Of a stretch of DNA of 64,000 nucleotides, positions 44,666 through 53,313 are shown one piece after another. Below the pieces are notes generated by a model. It was not told the origin of the DNA, did not search any database, and was given only the letters and a program-made list of their open reading frames with translations. Source of the stretch: Paenibacillus sp. FSL W8-0186. Its GTDB lineage: Bacteria; Bacillota; Bacilli; Paenibacillales; Paenibacillaceae. Position numbers and translations under genes: made by a program. How positions within the stretch are numbered: position 1 is the first letter of the stretch; each line of letters starts with the position of its first letter. The DNA lies in contig NZ_CP150207.1 in NCBI RefSeq assembly GCF_037969765.1, positions 4,023,001 to 4,087,000 on the forward strand, given 5' to 3'.

Positions 44666-46804
44666 TTACGCCTGCTTCTCCGCCGCATCCTCTTCCAGCC
44701 ACAATATGGCTGTTACGCCCCGAGGATAATATTTGCTGCCCGTGATTTGCCCTGAGATGATCTGATCGCTCCAGCTCCAGACCGAAAGCTCCGGATGCGT
44801 CAGCCATTCCACATGGGCCCTGTCGGCATGGCGGCCCTGTTCATCCCAGGTTAACCCGAGTATTTGCCGGGCGATGAACTGGCAGAGGTAGATTTTGCTG
44901 AGCCAGCTGTTGTTGCTCGTCGAGGACAGCTTCCAGCCCCCGTCTTCGAACAGGCAGATGCCGTCCTGCAGCACGCTGCGCAGGTGACGATCCAGCACCC
45001 CGATATATGCTCCGAAGCGGCCGGTGCGCTCCAATGCATCACGGCAGCCCGTCACATACGGGAATATCAGCCCTTCAATGGCTGGTATGATTTTAGAATC
45101 ATTGCCTTCCCCGATGACGGCGGGAATATAGCCTTGCTCAGTAACGCTGGACACAAGCGTTGCTGCGCATTTGACAGCCTGTTCCCCTGCGGTCTGAGCC
45201 TTCTCAGCCATCCCAAACTCGGCAAACAGCTTCTCCATCGCCACATAAGCCGCCCAGCATTTGCCCGCCAAATAAATATTGTTGCGCGCTTGGCCAAGGG
45301 AGACATCCAGGCTGTCGTACGTGGTAATTTCCGCGCCGCCCTTCGTGCGGGTGCTGTCCAGACCCATGATACCGTTTCTCTGGGACGGATCGGGATGATC
45401 CCGGTTCAGCATACTGTCGAGACACCGTGCCATCATGCCGATATTATGCATTATCCAGGCGGAGTCCTTCGTCTTGTCGTAATACGCCGCCGCGCAAAGT
45501 ATCCAGTTTACCAGCTGCTCATGGGTCATATGCGAGAAGCAGCCGTCCAGGCCGTATATTTCATAGGAGGAATGGCCGGGACGGGATAAGGAATTGTTGA
45601 CTCCCATGTCGTGCGTAAAGCTGATGCCTCCCGGATACTCGGTGCGATCCCCCGGGAACGTAACTGTATCCTCATAGCTGTAGCGCTTCACGAACATGTC
45701 CAGCTCATTGCGCACTGTCCACGGGTTCATCCGCAGCTCATAATACAGCTGATCCACCGTCAGATCGAAGGTGTTCATCATCCGGTATTCGCCTTCATTA
45801 ACCACCCAGAAGGGCTCGCCGTTATAATCCAGCAGCTGTGTGGAGCCGTAATAACTGCGAATGGCATGGGCCAGCATGAAAGCCTGATCCTCGTTCAAAG
45901 GGGATTTATCGATTAAATCATTCGCCCGTTCTGCCTCCTCCTTCAGAGCATCAAACCTGAATAAGGCATATTCAGCGACCGACTCGATATTCGGGAAGAA
46001 GCGGTTATAGTAATAGCTCGCATCGATTCCGGTAGTTACATATCCTGCGCGGTGGAAGCATACGGCAAAACGATAGGTCTGTTTCGTCCCGGCCGGAACA
46101 TCCATCAGCATCGCCCCGGACGAACCGAGCCCGAAACCCCAGTTCTCTTCATGTGCCGGTCTGAGAATTTCCTCTATATTGAAGTAGAGCCCGGACTGCG
46201 CCGTCCCGCGCTTGGCTGCAATCGCGATGAATCGGCCCTGTCCGATTCCGGATAGCCGATCCGACACATCGTCCAGTCTGCGCATGGAGCCTGCAGGGTC
46301 GTTCTTGCGAAAGCCAAAAAAGGCTCGTCTTGACCGGCTGCATCCCGTATTATCCACTTCCATCTCTATCAGAACCGCGGGGACAAGCACATCCTTCAAT
46401 TCCTGCTCGGAAGCGGTCTTCGGATCGGGAACGGAGCGCACCTGCGAAATGATGCGGAAGGTCAGGCCGCCTGCGCTCCAGCTGTCGGTCGCCAGCCGGA
46501 AATCCCGCTTGATCTCTTCCCGGGGAAAATGATGGATGATTCTCCGCTTCTTTTTAACAGCAGGATCGTCTTCCTTCTCTACGTCATAGCGCTTGCGGTC
46601 ATCCTCTCCCGTCATTTCATGGAACGGCAGTGAATCGTATCCGCTGCCATCCTCCCGTTCAAGGCCGATATATACATTTTGCATAGGCGACTGGCCCAGC
46701 TCCAAATCGAATCCCCCGCCTGCCTCGGGAAAACCTAAGGTAAAACTGGCAAATGCCCCGATCGGGGAGTGATGGGCGTTAAAAAACTGGTTTTTCGGCG
46801 TCAT
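44666..46804 (-). CDS. GH52 beta-xylosidase
   Basis: A 712-residue enzyme matching GH52 along its length. It begins NQFFNAHHSPIGAFASFTLG, continues LELGQSPMQNVYIG and EIKRDFRLATDSW, and contains WVVNEGEYRMMNTFDLTVD. Glu337 of VNE and Asp497 of TYDSLD sit two residues beyond Glu335 and Asp495, the nucleophile and acid of the Geobacillus enzyme. It releases xylose from xylo-oligosaccharides with retention of configuration. No signal peptide, hence cytosolic. AAAGGAG lies about ten bases before the ATG. It is divergent from an AraC-type gene that probably controls it, and lies next to the hemicellulose importer. Confidence 0.96.
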   Translation of the reverse strand: MTPKNQFFNAHHSPIGAFASFTLGFPEAGGGFDLELGQSPMQNVYIGLEREDGSGYDSLPFHEMTGEDDRKRYDVEKEDDPAVKKKRRIIHHFPREEIKRDFRLATDSWSAGGLTFRIISQVRSVPDPKTASEQELKDVLVPAVLIEMEVDNTGCSRSRRAFFGFRKNDPAGSMRRLDDVSDRLSGIGQGRFIAIAAKRGTAQSGLYFNIEEILRPAHEENWGFGLGSSGAMLMDVPAGTKQTYRFAVCFHRAGYVTTGIDASYYYNRFFPNIESVAEYALFRFDALKEEAERANDLIDKSPLNEDQAFMLAHAIRSYYGSTQLLDYNGEPFWVVNEGEYRMMNTFDLTVDQLYYELRMNPWTVRNELDMFVKRYSYEDTVTFPGDRTEYPGGISFTHDMGVNNSLSRPGHSSYEIYGLDGCFSHMTHEQLVNWILCAAAYYDKTKDSAWIMHNIGMMARCLDSMLNRDHPDPSQRNGIMGLDSTRTKGGAEITTYDSLDVSLGQARNNIYLAGKCWAAYVAMEKLFAEFGMAEKAQTAGEQAVKCAATLVSSVTEQGYIPAVIGEGNDSKIIPAIEGLIFPYVTGCRDALERTGRFGAYIGVLDRHLRSVLQDGICLFEDGGWKLSSTSNNSWLSKIYLCQFIARQILGLTWDEQGRHADRAHVEWLTHPELSVWSWSDQIISGQITGSKYYPRGVTAILWLEEDAAEKQA

Positions 46805-46951
46805 GCCTCGGACACTCCTTTAATGCAATTCTCCTAAAATCCATAGGGTTAAAATCTATGGTAAGGCTTACATTCGAGGAGGAACAGGGTCAAACCTTAC
46901 GACAAAATGGGCAAAACGGACGCCCGCCGTCCAGATTGCCCTAGTGCTGTA

Positions 46952-46960
46952 TGATATAAT
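46952..46960 (+). promoter_or_regulatory. Extended -10 promoter of AraC-type gene
   Basis: TGATATAAT is a perfect extended -10 (TGn plus TATAAT) with a poor -35, about 39 bp before the ATG at 46999. Between the two divergent genes are also inverted repeats CCATAG...CTATGG (46841-46861) and GTAAGG...CCTTAC (46861-46899) that could be regulator sites. Confidence 0.5.
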
Positions 46961-46998
46961 AAAGCTACCAATTTACAGTAGATGAGGTTCCGATCGCG

Positions 46999-47952
46999 AT
47001 GGATTATACCGGCACACCTAACACCATGGACAGCATCATGTCTCCGGATATTCAGGCCGCCTTCCGCATTTATGCCACCCACTGGCGCAAGGTCAACGCC
47101 GCCTGGCGTTATCCTGTTCATCAGCACCGCGCGTTTGAAATCAACATCGTGCTGGAAGGCGAGCAGCATATGACTGTTGCCGGCCGCCCCTTCCTGCAGC
47201 ATACCGGGGACATCCTGTTTATCCGGCCCGGCGTGGAGCATTCCAGCCAAGGCTCCGGCGGGCCGGAGGGAATGACGTATTACGCTCTTAATTTTGATAT
47301 CGATGATTCATCCCTAAGACGCTCCCTCATGATGGCCGATTCGGTCATTCTTACGGGAGATACCGCAGAAATAGCGGATGTTCGGCAGGCGCTGGACGAT
47401 TTCATCCGTTCTACGATTTCCGGTGAACCGGATACGCATCGCCAGCGCCTAAATGCGCTCCGCGCCTCGCTTCGGCTGCTCACCGCTCTTAGCGGCTGGG
47501 CATTATCGGAGCTGTCCGATAACCCGCCGGCGTACGAGCCAAGCCCGCCTGAGAACGCGATTCTGCTCGCCAATGCCATTGAAAAGCACCTTGAGGAGCT
47601 TGTCTACGCTTCAGCAGCTGGCGGTGAAGGGAGAGTCGGCATCGAGGACATAGCCGCTAAGCTGGGGTACAGCCCCGCCCACTGCAACCGCGTGTTCCGG
47701 CAGGTCTACGGCAAATCGCCGCGCCAGTATCTGTCGGGGCTGATTATCCGCCAGGCCAAGCTGCTGCTGCTGAATTACAGCCTGTCCGTAGAGGTAATCG
47801 CCCTGCGCCTCGGCTACCGGGACGCCTCTCATTTCAGCAAGCAGTTTAAACGCTGGACCGGCCTTTCTCCGCAGGGCTATCGCAAGCTCAACCATCCCGA
47901 CCGCCGGGAGATTGATGCCGAGCAGCATTATCGCGATAATCCGTTTATATAA
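46999..47952 (+). CDS. AraC-family transcriptional regulator
   Basis: A 317-residue regulator: N-terminal cupin (HWRKVNAAWRYPVHQHRAFEINIVLEG with the HxH and E pattern, then GDILFIRPGVEHSSQG) and a C-terminal AraC helix-turn-helix pair (AAKLGYSPAHCNRVFRQVYG, ALRLGYRDASHFSKQFKRW). The ribosome site is weak (TGAGG, 12 bases away). Divergent from the GH52 gene, it is the natural regulator of xylosidase expression, with xylose or a xyloside as a possible ligand. Confidence 0.92.
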   Translation: MDYTGTPNTMDSIMSPDIQAAFRIYATHWRKVNAAWRYPVHQHRAFEINIVLEGEQHMTVAGRPFLQHTGDILFIRPGVEHSSQGSGGPEGMTYYALNFDIDDSSLRRSLMMADSVILTGDTAEIADVRQALDDFIRSTISGEPDTHRQRLNALRASLRLLTALSGWALSELSDNPPAYEPSPPENAILLANAIEKHLEELVYASAAGGEGRVGIEDIAAKLGYSPAHCNRVFRQVYGKSPRQYLSGLIIRQAKLLLLNYSLSVEVIALRLGYRDASHFSKQFKRWTGLSPQGYRKLNHPDRREIDAEQHYRDNPFI

Positions 47953-47958
47953 AATAAG

Positions 47959-48167
47959 TGTTCAAAAAGTAAGTCTTTCAGCACCGAGAAGGTTGGATGA
48001 AGCTAGAGGCTGAGGAGCGGAGCTGCACGTTTTCGAAGAAAACGACTCCGAAAGCATATGCTTGGAGAAACCTACGTGAGCACCGGAAGTCTCGGCTGAA
48101 TTCAAGATTCGATGTCGAGTACACTCCCTGTTTTACTTCGTGATCAAAGATTGACTTTTTGACAACC
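47959..48167. mobile_element. MITE-like element
   Basis: A 209-bp non-coding block whose ends are imperfect inverted repeats: left tgttcaaaaagtaagtcttt, right read on the other strand ggttgtcaaaaagtcaatct. The inside is GC-richer than its flanks, has no reading frame and can fold (aagccgagactt-type and cgttttcgaagaaaacg words). The size, terminal repeats and placement in an intergenic gap fit a miniature inverted-repeat element. A copy search in related genomes would settle it. Confidence 0.55.
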
Positions 48168-48468
48168 TCTAATTAGGGGAAAATAATAACGATCTACGGG
48201 CGCTGCTATCCGCCATTTGTTTTTGGATTAGAATTTGATGTAACAAATGCTCCTAAAGGCGGACGTTAACTCCCTGCGATTCGTTATTCTTTTCCTGGAG
48301 AGGGGCAGGAAGAAAGCAAGGTGCTGTCCCGAAAGTGGTCATAGATGGCTGAGGCCCCCCTTCTTTCAAAAAGCTCTCTGTTTCTCCAGAATCCTGCACC
48401 CGTTTCTTTAAGTCCCCTGATATAAACTGTTGGATATACTAACCCGTCGTACAGGTCATACCATAAAT
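48168..48468. other. Gene-free stretch
   Basis: About 300 bp without a plausible gene, promoter or repeat. It connects the MITE-like element with the 51-bp tandem repeats. Confidence 0.5.
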
Positions 48469-48631
48469 GGATTTCATGTATCTAATGATGCTCTAAACGA
48501 ATGCCTACGGGGATTAGATGGATTTCATGTATCTAATGATGCTCTAAACGAATGCCTACGGGGATTAGATGGATTTCATGTATCTAATGATGCTCTAAAC
48601 GAATGCCTACGGGGATTAGATGGATTTCATG
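48469..48631 (+). repeat. Three perfect 51-bp tandem repeats plus partial fourth
   Basis: Units at 48469-48519, 48520-48570 and 48571-48621 are identical, followed by ten bases of a fourth. Each begins ggatttcatgtatctaatga. The array opens with tggatttcatgt and the segment ends 60 bp later with its reverse complement acatgaaatcca (48683-48694), so the whole is bracketed by a 12-bp inverted repeat. The unit length is a multiple of three, giving a frame with 17-residue repeats (GFHVSNDALNECLRGLD). No ribosome site or relative supports a protein. Confidence 0.85.
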
Positions 48632-48694
48632 CTGCTAAAATCAAGAATCCATTCCATGATTGGCAATTTTCTAATTCTAACGACATGAAATCCA

Positions 48695-48913
48695 GTTAAA
48701 TTTACATTTTCTTCGTATCAGCAGAAACTAACTACTATAAATCCATTTAGACAAGGGTTGAACTATTAAAAGGGGGTATTCGCCGCTATAAAAGCGTCAA
48801 ATCGAGAATTTCGGCGCTCCCTGCTACTCGGCCTGCCCAAAGTAAACCTAGAGGTCGGGCGACCTTCACTTCACTTGCCCATCGATAATATGCTCAAATG
48901 GGCCACCATGAAG
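48695..48913. other. Gene-free stretch
   Basis: Non-coding DNA leading to the terminator at 48914. No gene or repeat recognised. Confidence 0.4.
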
Positions 48914-48964
48914 CAAAAAGCGCAAATTCCGAGGCTGATATAGCCCGAGAACTTGCGCTTTTTG
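48914..48964 (-). terminator. Terminator of the mannoside cluster
   Basis: Long stem aaaaagcgcaa / ttgcgcttttt extended by an imperfect inner stem (ttccgaggct / agcccgagaa). T-runs follow on both strands. It lies about 95 bp past the stop of the zinc dehydrogenase and probably ends the minus-strand operon. Confidence 0.75.
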
Positions 48965-49059
48965 TCATATACATTGAATTCGTGTTGCTCGATTCGATTC
49001 ATCTGTTCCTGCTTTGGACAACTACTTTTGGAGCAGTCTCTCACATCTAGCTTACTAAA

Positions 49060-50115
49060 TTAATCGATTTTGATGATAATCTTTACGACGTCGTTTTTCT
49101 GGTTGATATTGACGTCAAACGCCTCGGCAATTTCATCGAAGCTGTACTCGTGGGTCACAATGCCGGACACGTCGATAAGCCCTTCGTCCATCGCCTTGAT
49201 CGCCTGCGGGTAGATGTTCCGGTAGCGGAACACCGTTTTGATCTCCGCCTCCTTGCCCAGCAGCTTGGCGAAGTTGTATTCAATGATATCCTGCGGCGCC
49301 ATGCCGACCAGCACGACAGTGCCGCCCCGCTTGACCATGTACGCTGTCTGCTGTACCGTTTTTACCGCCCCTGCGGTCTCCATGACAACATCCACGCCTA
49401 CGCCGTCCGTCAGCTCGTAAATCAGCTTGACTGCGTCCATCTCGGCCGCATTGATGACTCGCGTTGCGCCAAGCTCTAGCGCTTTATCCAGCCGCTTTGG
49501 AATGACGTCCACAACGGTAATGTCGATAGCGCCAAACGCTTTGGAGGCCAGCAATGTCGTCAGGCCGATGCAGCCTGCGCCAAGAATGACCACGGAGCTG
49601 CCGAGCGTGACGCCGCCCTGCTTGGCAGCGTGCATGCCAACCGAAAGCGGCTCGACGAGCGCGCCCTCTCTGGTCGTAATAGAACTAGGAAGCTTGAACG
49701 CCATGTTCTCCGGAAATGCAATGTAGTTTTCAAAGCAGCCATGATAAGGCGGGGTAGCGAGAAATTCCACATCGGGGCAAAGATTGTAGCGTCCGCTTTT
49801 GCAAAATTCGCATTGTCCGCAGGTCACGCCCGGCTCCAGAGCTACGCGGTCTCCTACCTGCAGCTGCTTGACGCCCTTCCCGATAGCGACGACCGTGCCC
49901 GCGCACTCGTGCCCGAGGATAAAATCGCCGTTGACAATAAAGTCGCCGATTTTGCCATGCTCGTAATAATGCACGTCCGACCCGCAGATGCCGACGTATT
50001 CAAGCTTGACGAGCACCTCCTTCTCTTTTGGCTCGGGAACTGGAATTTCGCGGATTTCCATTCGCTTCAGGCCGGTCATAAATGCTGCGCGATTGTTCAA
50101 CAGAAACGCCTCCAT
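49060..50115 (-). CDS. Zinc-dependent sugar-alcohol dehydrogenase (sorbitol/xylitol dehydrogenase-like)
   Basis: A 351-residue medium-chain dehydrogenase. Catalytic zinc ligands are Cys44 (GICGSDVHYYEHG), His69-Glu70 (GHE) and Glu in ALVEPLSVG. Structural zinc is held by Cys99, 102, 105 and 113. The nucleotide site is GAGCIGLT near 178. The GSDVHYYEHGKIGDF stretch is typical of sorbitol (L-iditol)/xylitol dehydrogenases, which interconvert polyols and ketoses with NAD. It is the last gene of the cluster with a D-lyxose-type isomerase and beta-mannosidase, so it may convert fructose or xylulose made by the isomerase, or a polyol brought in by the importer. Confidence 0.9.
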   Translation of the reverse strand: MEAFLLNNRAAFMTGLKRMEIREIPVPEPKEKEVLVKLEYVGICGSDVHYYEHGKIGDFIVNGDFILGHECAGTVVAIGKGVKQLQVGDRVALEPGVTCGQCEFCKSGRYNLCPDVEFLATPPYHGCFENYIAFPENMAFKLPSSITTREGALVEPLSVGMHAAKQGGVTLGSSVVILGAGCIGLTTLLASKAFGAIDITVVDVIPKRLDKALELGATRVINAAEMDAVKLIYELTDGVGVDVVMETAGAVKTVQQTAYMVKRGGTVVLVGMAPQDIIEYNFAKLLGKEAEIKTVFRYRNIYPQAIKAMDEGLIDVSGIVTHEYSFDEIAEAFDVNINQKNDVVKIIIKID

Positions 50116-50137
50116 CTTGCATTATTATTTCAATTCA

Positions 50138-50686
50138 TCAGTCCTCGATGCGAGGAATTCGGTCAATGCGGGGATCGGCAAAAATGTCGTATTCGTCCAG
50201 GCTTCTGGTGCTGAATTCAGATACGACCGCACCTGCCGGGCCTGCCTGGAACCAGTGCTTCGTATTCGGATAAATCGTGTATTGCTCGCCCTCGTTCAGT
50301 ACGATTTCATGGAATACGGAGTAATGCTCTTTGCCGCTCTCCGGCAGAATACCGCGAATACTTGAGCTGGGCTCGCCTTCCACGTACAGGTACACCGTGC
50401 CGTAGCGGCAGCGGAAGGTCTCCTCCTTGCCCGGATAATTCAGCTCGGGAATCGCCGGGTGCCGGTGCTCGGGACAGGTCTGTCCCGGCAAAAGCACCAT
50501 TTCCTTTGCGCAGCAGCGGTCGGTATTGATCAGGGTAACGATGGAAAGCCCCACCTGCGCGAATTGATCCAGCCCGAAGTCGGCGATCTCCAGATTGTCC
50601 TTCTCCTGTTCGGTCAGCACGATATGGGCCTTGTCGAAATAATCCAGAATGATGGGCTTAAAATGCTGATATACTGATTTTTTCAT
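50138..50686 (-). CDS. D-lyxose ketol-isomerase (D-lyxose/D-mannose isomerase family)
   Basis: A 182-residue cupin enzyme closely resembling Bacillus YdaE and sigma-B-regulated lyxose isomerases. Motifs: NTDRCCAKEMVLLPGQTCPEHRHP (ligands His74 and His76), KEETFRCRYGTVYLYVEGE (Glu ligand near 88), and NTKHWFQAG (His ligand). The metal is usually Mn2+. The family interconverts D-lyxose/D-xylulose and D-mannose/D-fructose. Next to a beta-mannosidase the mannose-to-fructose reaction is the more natural job. It is 22 bp upstream of the dehydrogenase and 55 bp after the mannosidase. Confidence 0.9.
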   Translation of the reverse strand: MKKSVYQHFKPIILDYFDKAHIVLTEQEKDNLEIADFGLDQFAQVGLSIVTLINTDRCCAKEMVLLPGQTCPEHRHPAIPELNYPGKEETFRCRYGTVYLYVEGEPSSSIRGILPESGKEHYSVFHEIVLNEGEQYTIYPNTKHWFQAGPAGAVVSEFSTRSLDEYDIFADPRIDRIPRIED

Positions 50687-50741
50687 AACGGCCGCCCCTC
50701 CTTATCTCCAGTGTTTTAAAAATCTAGCAATTTACTAATGT

Positions 50742-53258
50742 TTATCTGACCGAAGCAAATTTTAGCGCTTCACTGCCTGCGGAATAGACGGTAATCGTCT
50801 TCACCTCACCCGGCAGCAAATCAAAGTAGAGGTCGGAGCAGTCATAACCACCCGCAACATACACACCGTGCGCATACCCTTTGCTGGTCAGCGTAACTTT
50901 GCGATCCGATCCGACCTGCTCATCGCTTACGATTTCAACCGGCGATGGATCGAATACCATCGTCTTCATATCGCCTGTCCGCAGGGATATGGAGTTCACG
51001 GTATCCGAATCTGGAATCAGCATCATGCTGCCTTTGGTGTAGTCCTGATCCGGCAGCTTCTCCGTAAGCAGGTAAACCCGGCTATGCGGCTCAAGGGAAA
51101 TCTCCAGCGTTCTCGTCTGCCGAACTGTTCCGTCGAACGAAATATAGCCGTATTCCGCCTGGAAGCTCACCTTCTCTGCCGTATCGTTCATCCCTTGAAC
51201 AACGACGTTGCCATCCACCACGCGCATCGACAGCTTCGTATGAGCCAATGCGCGTTTTACGCCATAATACGGGATTTTGCGGCTCAGATAATAATCGATG
51301 ATCGTCCAGCCGACCTCGCCCCAGGCATCGTTGTACATCCAGAACAGCGCGCCGCCGCAATCTTCCTTGAATCGGATCGCTTCCAGCGAATACTCCAGCA
51401 TGAGCGAGTGTACCATGCCGCCGTACAGCAGATAGTCCTCGATGGATAAATTGTCGGTGCGGTCAAGATAGTTTTTAGCGATGCCCGTGACGACGGTTCC
51501 TTTCTCAAACACGTTGCAGTGCATTTGCCACACTTCGCTGTCGAAGTCGATCTCTTCCCCGCCCAAATACTTCTTCGTGCTCTCCAGAGAGCACGGGCCA
51601 ACGAAGCCGTATTCGCTCACGAATTTGGAGTTCACTGTATCGAAGTCCATCGGCTCGATGCGCTCGTCCATATTGAGGCTCATGAAGGCGTTATGCCAGC
51701 GGTGGACATCGCCGACCGTATCGTCGTTCGGAAGCGCCCCGCCGTATGGCGAGCTGTTCCAGTAAGGAATGTGGGAACAGTTGTTGTACATGATCTCTTT
51801 GGCGAGAATATTCGCGATGTACATGCCATACTGCTTCTCATGCTTAAACTCGATCTGCCATCTCGGATTGTCATATTTGTTAAAGATCCAGTGGACTTCG
51901 TTGGTTCCGCAGAACAAGGCAATGGATGCCCGGTTGCGCAGGCGCTTGGTCTGATAGTCCATCTCGGCCCGCATCTCGTCGCGGAATTCCCGTTTGTGGT
52001 CAGGATAAGTGGAGCAGGCCATCATGAAATCCTGCCACACCAGCAGACCGTTCCGGTCGCATAGATCGTAGAAAATATCCCGCTCAAACAGTCCGCCGCC
52101 CCAAACGCGCAGCATGTTGAAGTTCGCTTCCACCGCCTCGCGGATCAAGGTTTCATACTTCTCGTCGGTAACGCGGGCATGGATGAAATCGGCTGGAACC
52201 CAGTTGCCCCCTTTGCTGAAAATAGGAACGCCGTTGACGATCAGCCGGAAATTGCGCTCTTCGCCGCGCAGGATGGACGTATCCAGCTCGACCGTCCGGA
52301 TGCCAAATTGGAATGCAGGATATTCGGTCTTCGCGTTCGCACTCGTTGCAGATACCCGCACATCGTACAGCGGATGATCGCCATGTCCCGCAGGCCACCA
52401 CAGCCGGGCATTCTCCACCTCGAGATCCACGTCAAAATAGTTCGTGCCGGAGGTCAGAAGCAGGTTCTCGAGCTTCTTCGTCACACAGGATTGCCCGTCA
52501 TAGGAAATGTCGATCTGCAGATCGCAGTTAATCGTCCCGATGATGTCCAGGTTCTCGATGTTAACGGTCGCTTTAAGCCGGGCTGTCTGGGCGGCGCTAA
52601 CGGTAACAAGCTTCACCTCGCGAACCGCGATCTCTTTCTCGCAGCGCAGGTATGCATTTCCGCCAAGTCCGCAGGTGACAACGCGCGGCCCCCAGTCCCA
52701 GCCCACCGTATATTGCGGACGTCTTACGTAGGAACGGCGATAGTCGCCGCGGTCTTTGCCGCCGTTATCGTATTCACGGCAGGTCGCCCAGTTGAGCTCC
52801 GACAAGTCGCTATCGGTAACGTCCTCCAGCCCGGTAGTGACGCGCACCGTAAGCGTGTTTTTCCCGGCGGTCAGAATGTCCTTGATATTGCGAACGAAAG
52901 GATAATGCACATTGCGATGGCTGCCGACATATTGATCGTTGACGAAAATATCGCTGTTCGTGTCGATCGTTTCGATCACAAGCTCGATAATGTCACTGTC
53001 AAAATCGATGCCCGCGCCATCGAATTCCTTGGTGTACCACCAGGAACGCTGTTCGATCCATTCGCTGGCGAGCGCATGATCGGACTCAAGCGGCTCCTGA
53101 ATAATGCCATGCTCGATGAGAGGAATACGAACATCGGTTGGAAGCGCGCAGGGATACCAGCCTTCCTTCAAAGCCTTTACAGCCGCCAGGCTGTCTCTGC
53201 CCCAGTGCAGCGGCGCCTCGTGAAGAAGCCATGCGTCGTTTAAATCAAATCTTTTCAT
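50742..53258 (-). CDS. GH2 beta-mannosidase
   Basis: An 838-residue cytosolic enzyme with the GH2 plan: sugar-binding jelly roll (about 1-190), immunoglobulin-like domain, TIM barrel (about 310-660) and C-terminal sandwiches. Acid/base Glu454 lies in GTNEVHW and nucleophile Glu549 in FVSEYGF, flanked by mannosidase-type WDWGPR and NMLRVWGGGLFERDIFYDLCD. It removes terminal beta-mannose from manno-oligosaccharides or N-glycan cores. The start is set at the ATG with GGGGAG four bases upstream rather than four codons earlier. It follows the importer permeases and precedes the isomerase. Confidence 0.95.
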   Translation of the reverse strand: MKRFDLNDAWLLHEAPLHWGRDSLAAVKALKEGWYPCALPTDVRIPLIEHGIIQEPLESDHALASEWIEQRSWWYTKEFDGAGIDFDSDIIELVIETIDTNSDIFVNDQYVGSHRNVHYPFVRNIKDILTAGKNTLTVRVTTGLEDVTDSDLSELNWATCREYDNGGKDRGDYRRSYVRRPQYTVGWDWGPRVVTCGLGGNAYLRCEKEIAVREVKLVTVSAAQTARLKATVNIENLDIIGTINCDLQIDISYDGQSCVTKKLENLLLTSGTNYFDVDLEVENARLWWPAGHGDHPLYDVRVSATSANAKTEYPAFQFGIRTVELDTSILRGEERNFRLIVNGVPIFSKGGNWVPADFIHARVTDEKYETLIREAVEANFNMLRVWGGGLFERDIFYDLCDRNGLLVWQDFMMACSTYPDHKREFRDEMRAEMDYQTKRLRNRASIALFCGTNEVHWIFNKYDNPRWQIEFKHEKQYGMYIANILAKEIMYNNCSHIPYWNSSPYGGALPNDDTVGDVHRWHNAFMSLNMDERIEPMDFDTVNSKFVSEYGFVGPCSLESTKKYLGGEEIDFDSEVWQMHCNVFEKGTVVTGIAKNYLDRTDNLSIEDYLLYGGMVHSLMLEYSLEAIRFKEDCGGALFWMYNDAWGEVGWTIIDYYLSRKIPYYGVKRALAHTKLSMRVVDGNVVVQGMNDTAEKVSFQAEYGYISFDGTVRQTRTLEISLEPHSRVYLLTEKLPDQDYTKGSMMLIPDSDTVNSISLRTGDMKTMVFDPSPVEIVSDEQVGSDRKVTLTSKGYAHGVYVAGGYDCSDLYFDLLPGEVKTITVYSAGSEALKFASVR

Positions 53259-53313
53259 AAGTCTCCCCATCCTTGATGTGTAATTGTTGTCATTCCTATT
53301 TCATTGGTGCGAA

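Noticed and set aside
48469..48621. Possible CRISPR array
   Set aside because: The repeats are contiguous and identical with no unique spacers, and no cas gene is near.
48430..48699. 89-codon frame through the tandem repeats as a real gene
   Set aside because: No ribosome site, no relatives known to me, and the frame exists only because the unit is 51 bp long.
52179..53243. Long plus-strand frame (354 codons) opposite beta-mannosidase
   Set aside because: Same reason: antisense shadow without start signals or domains.
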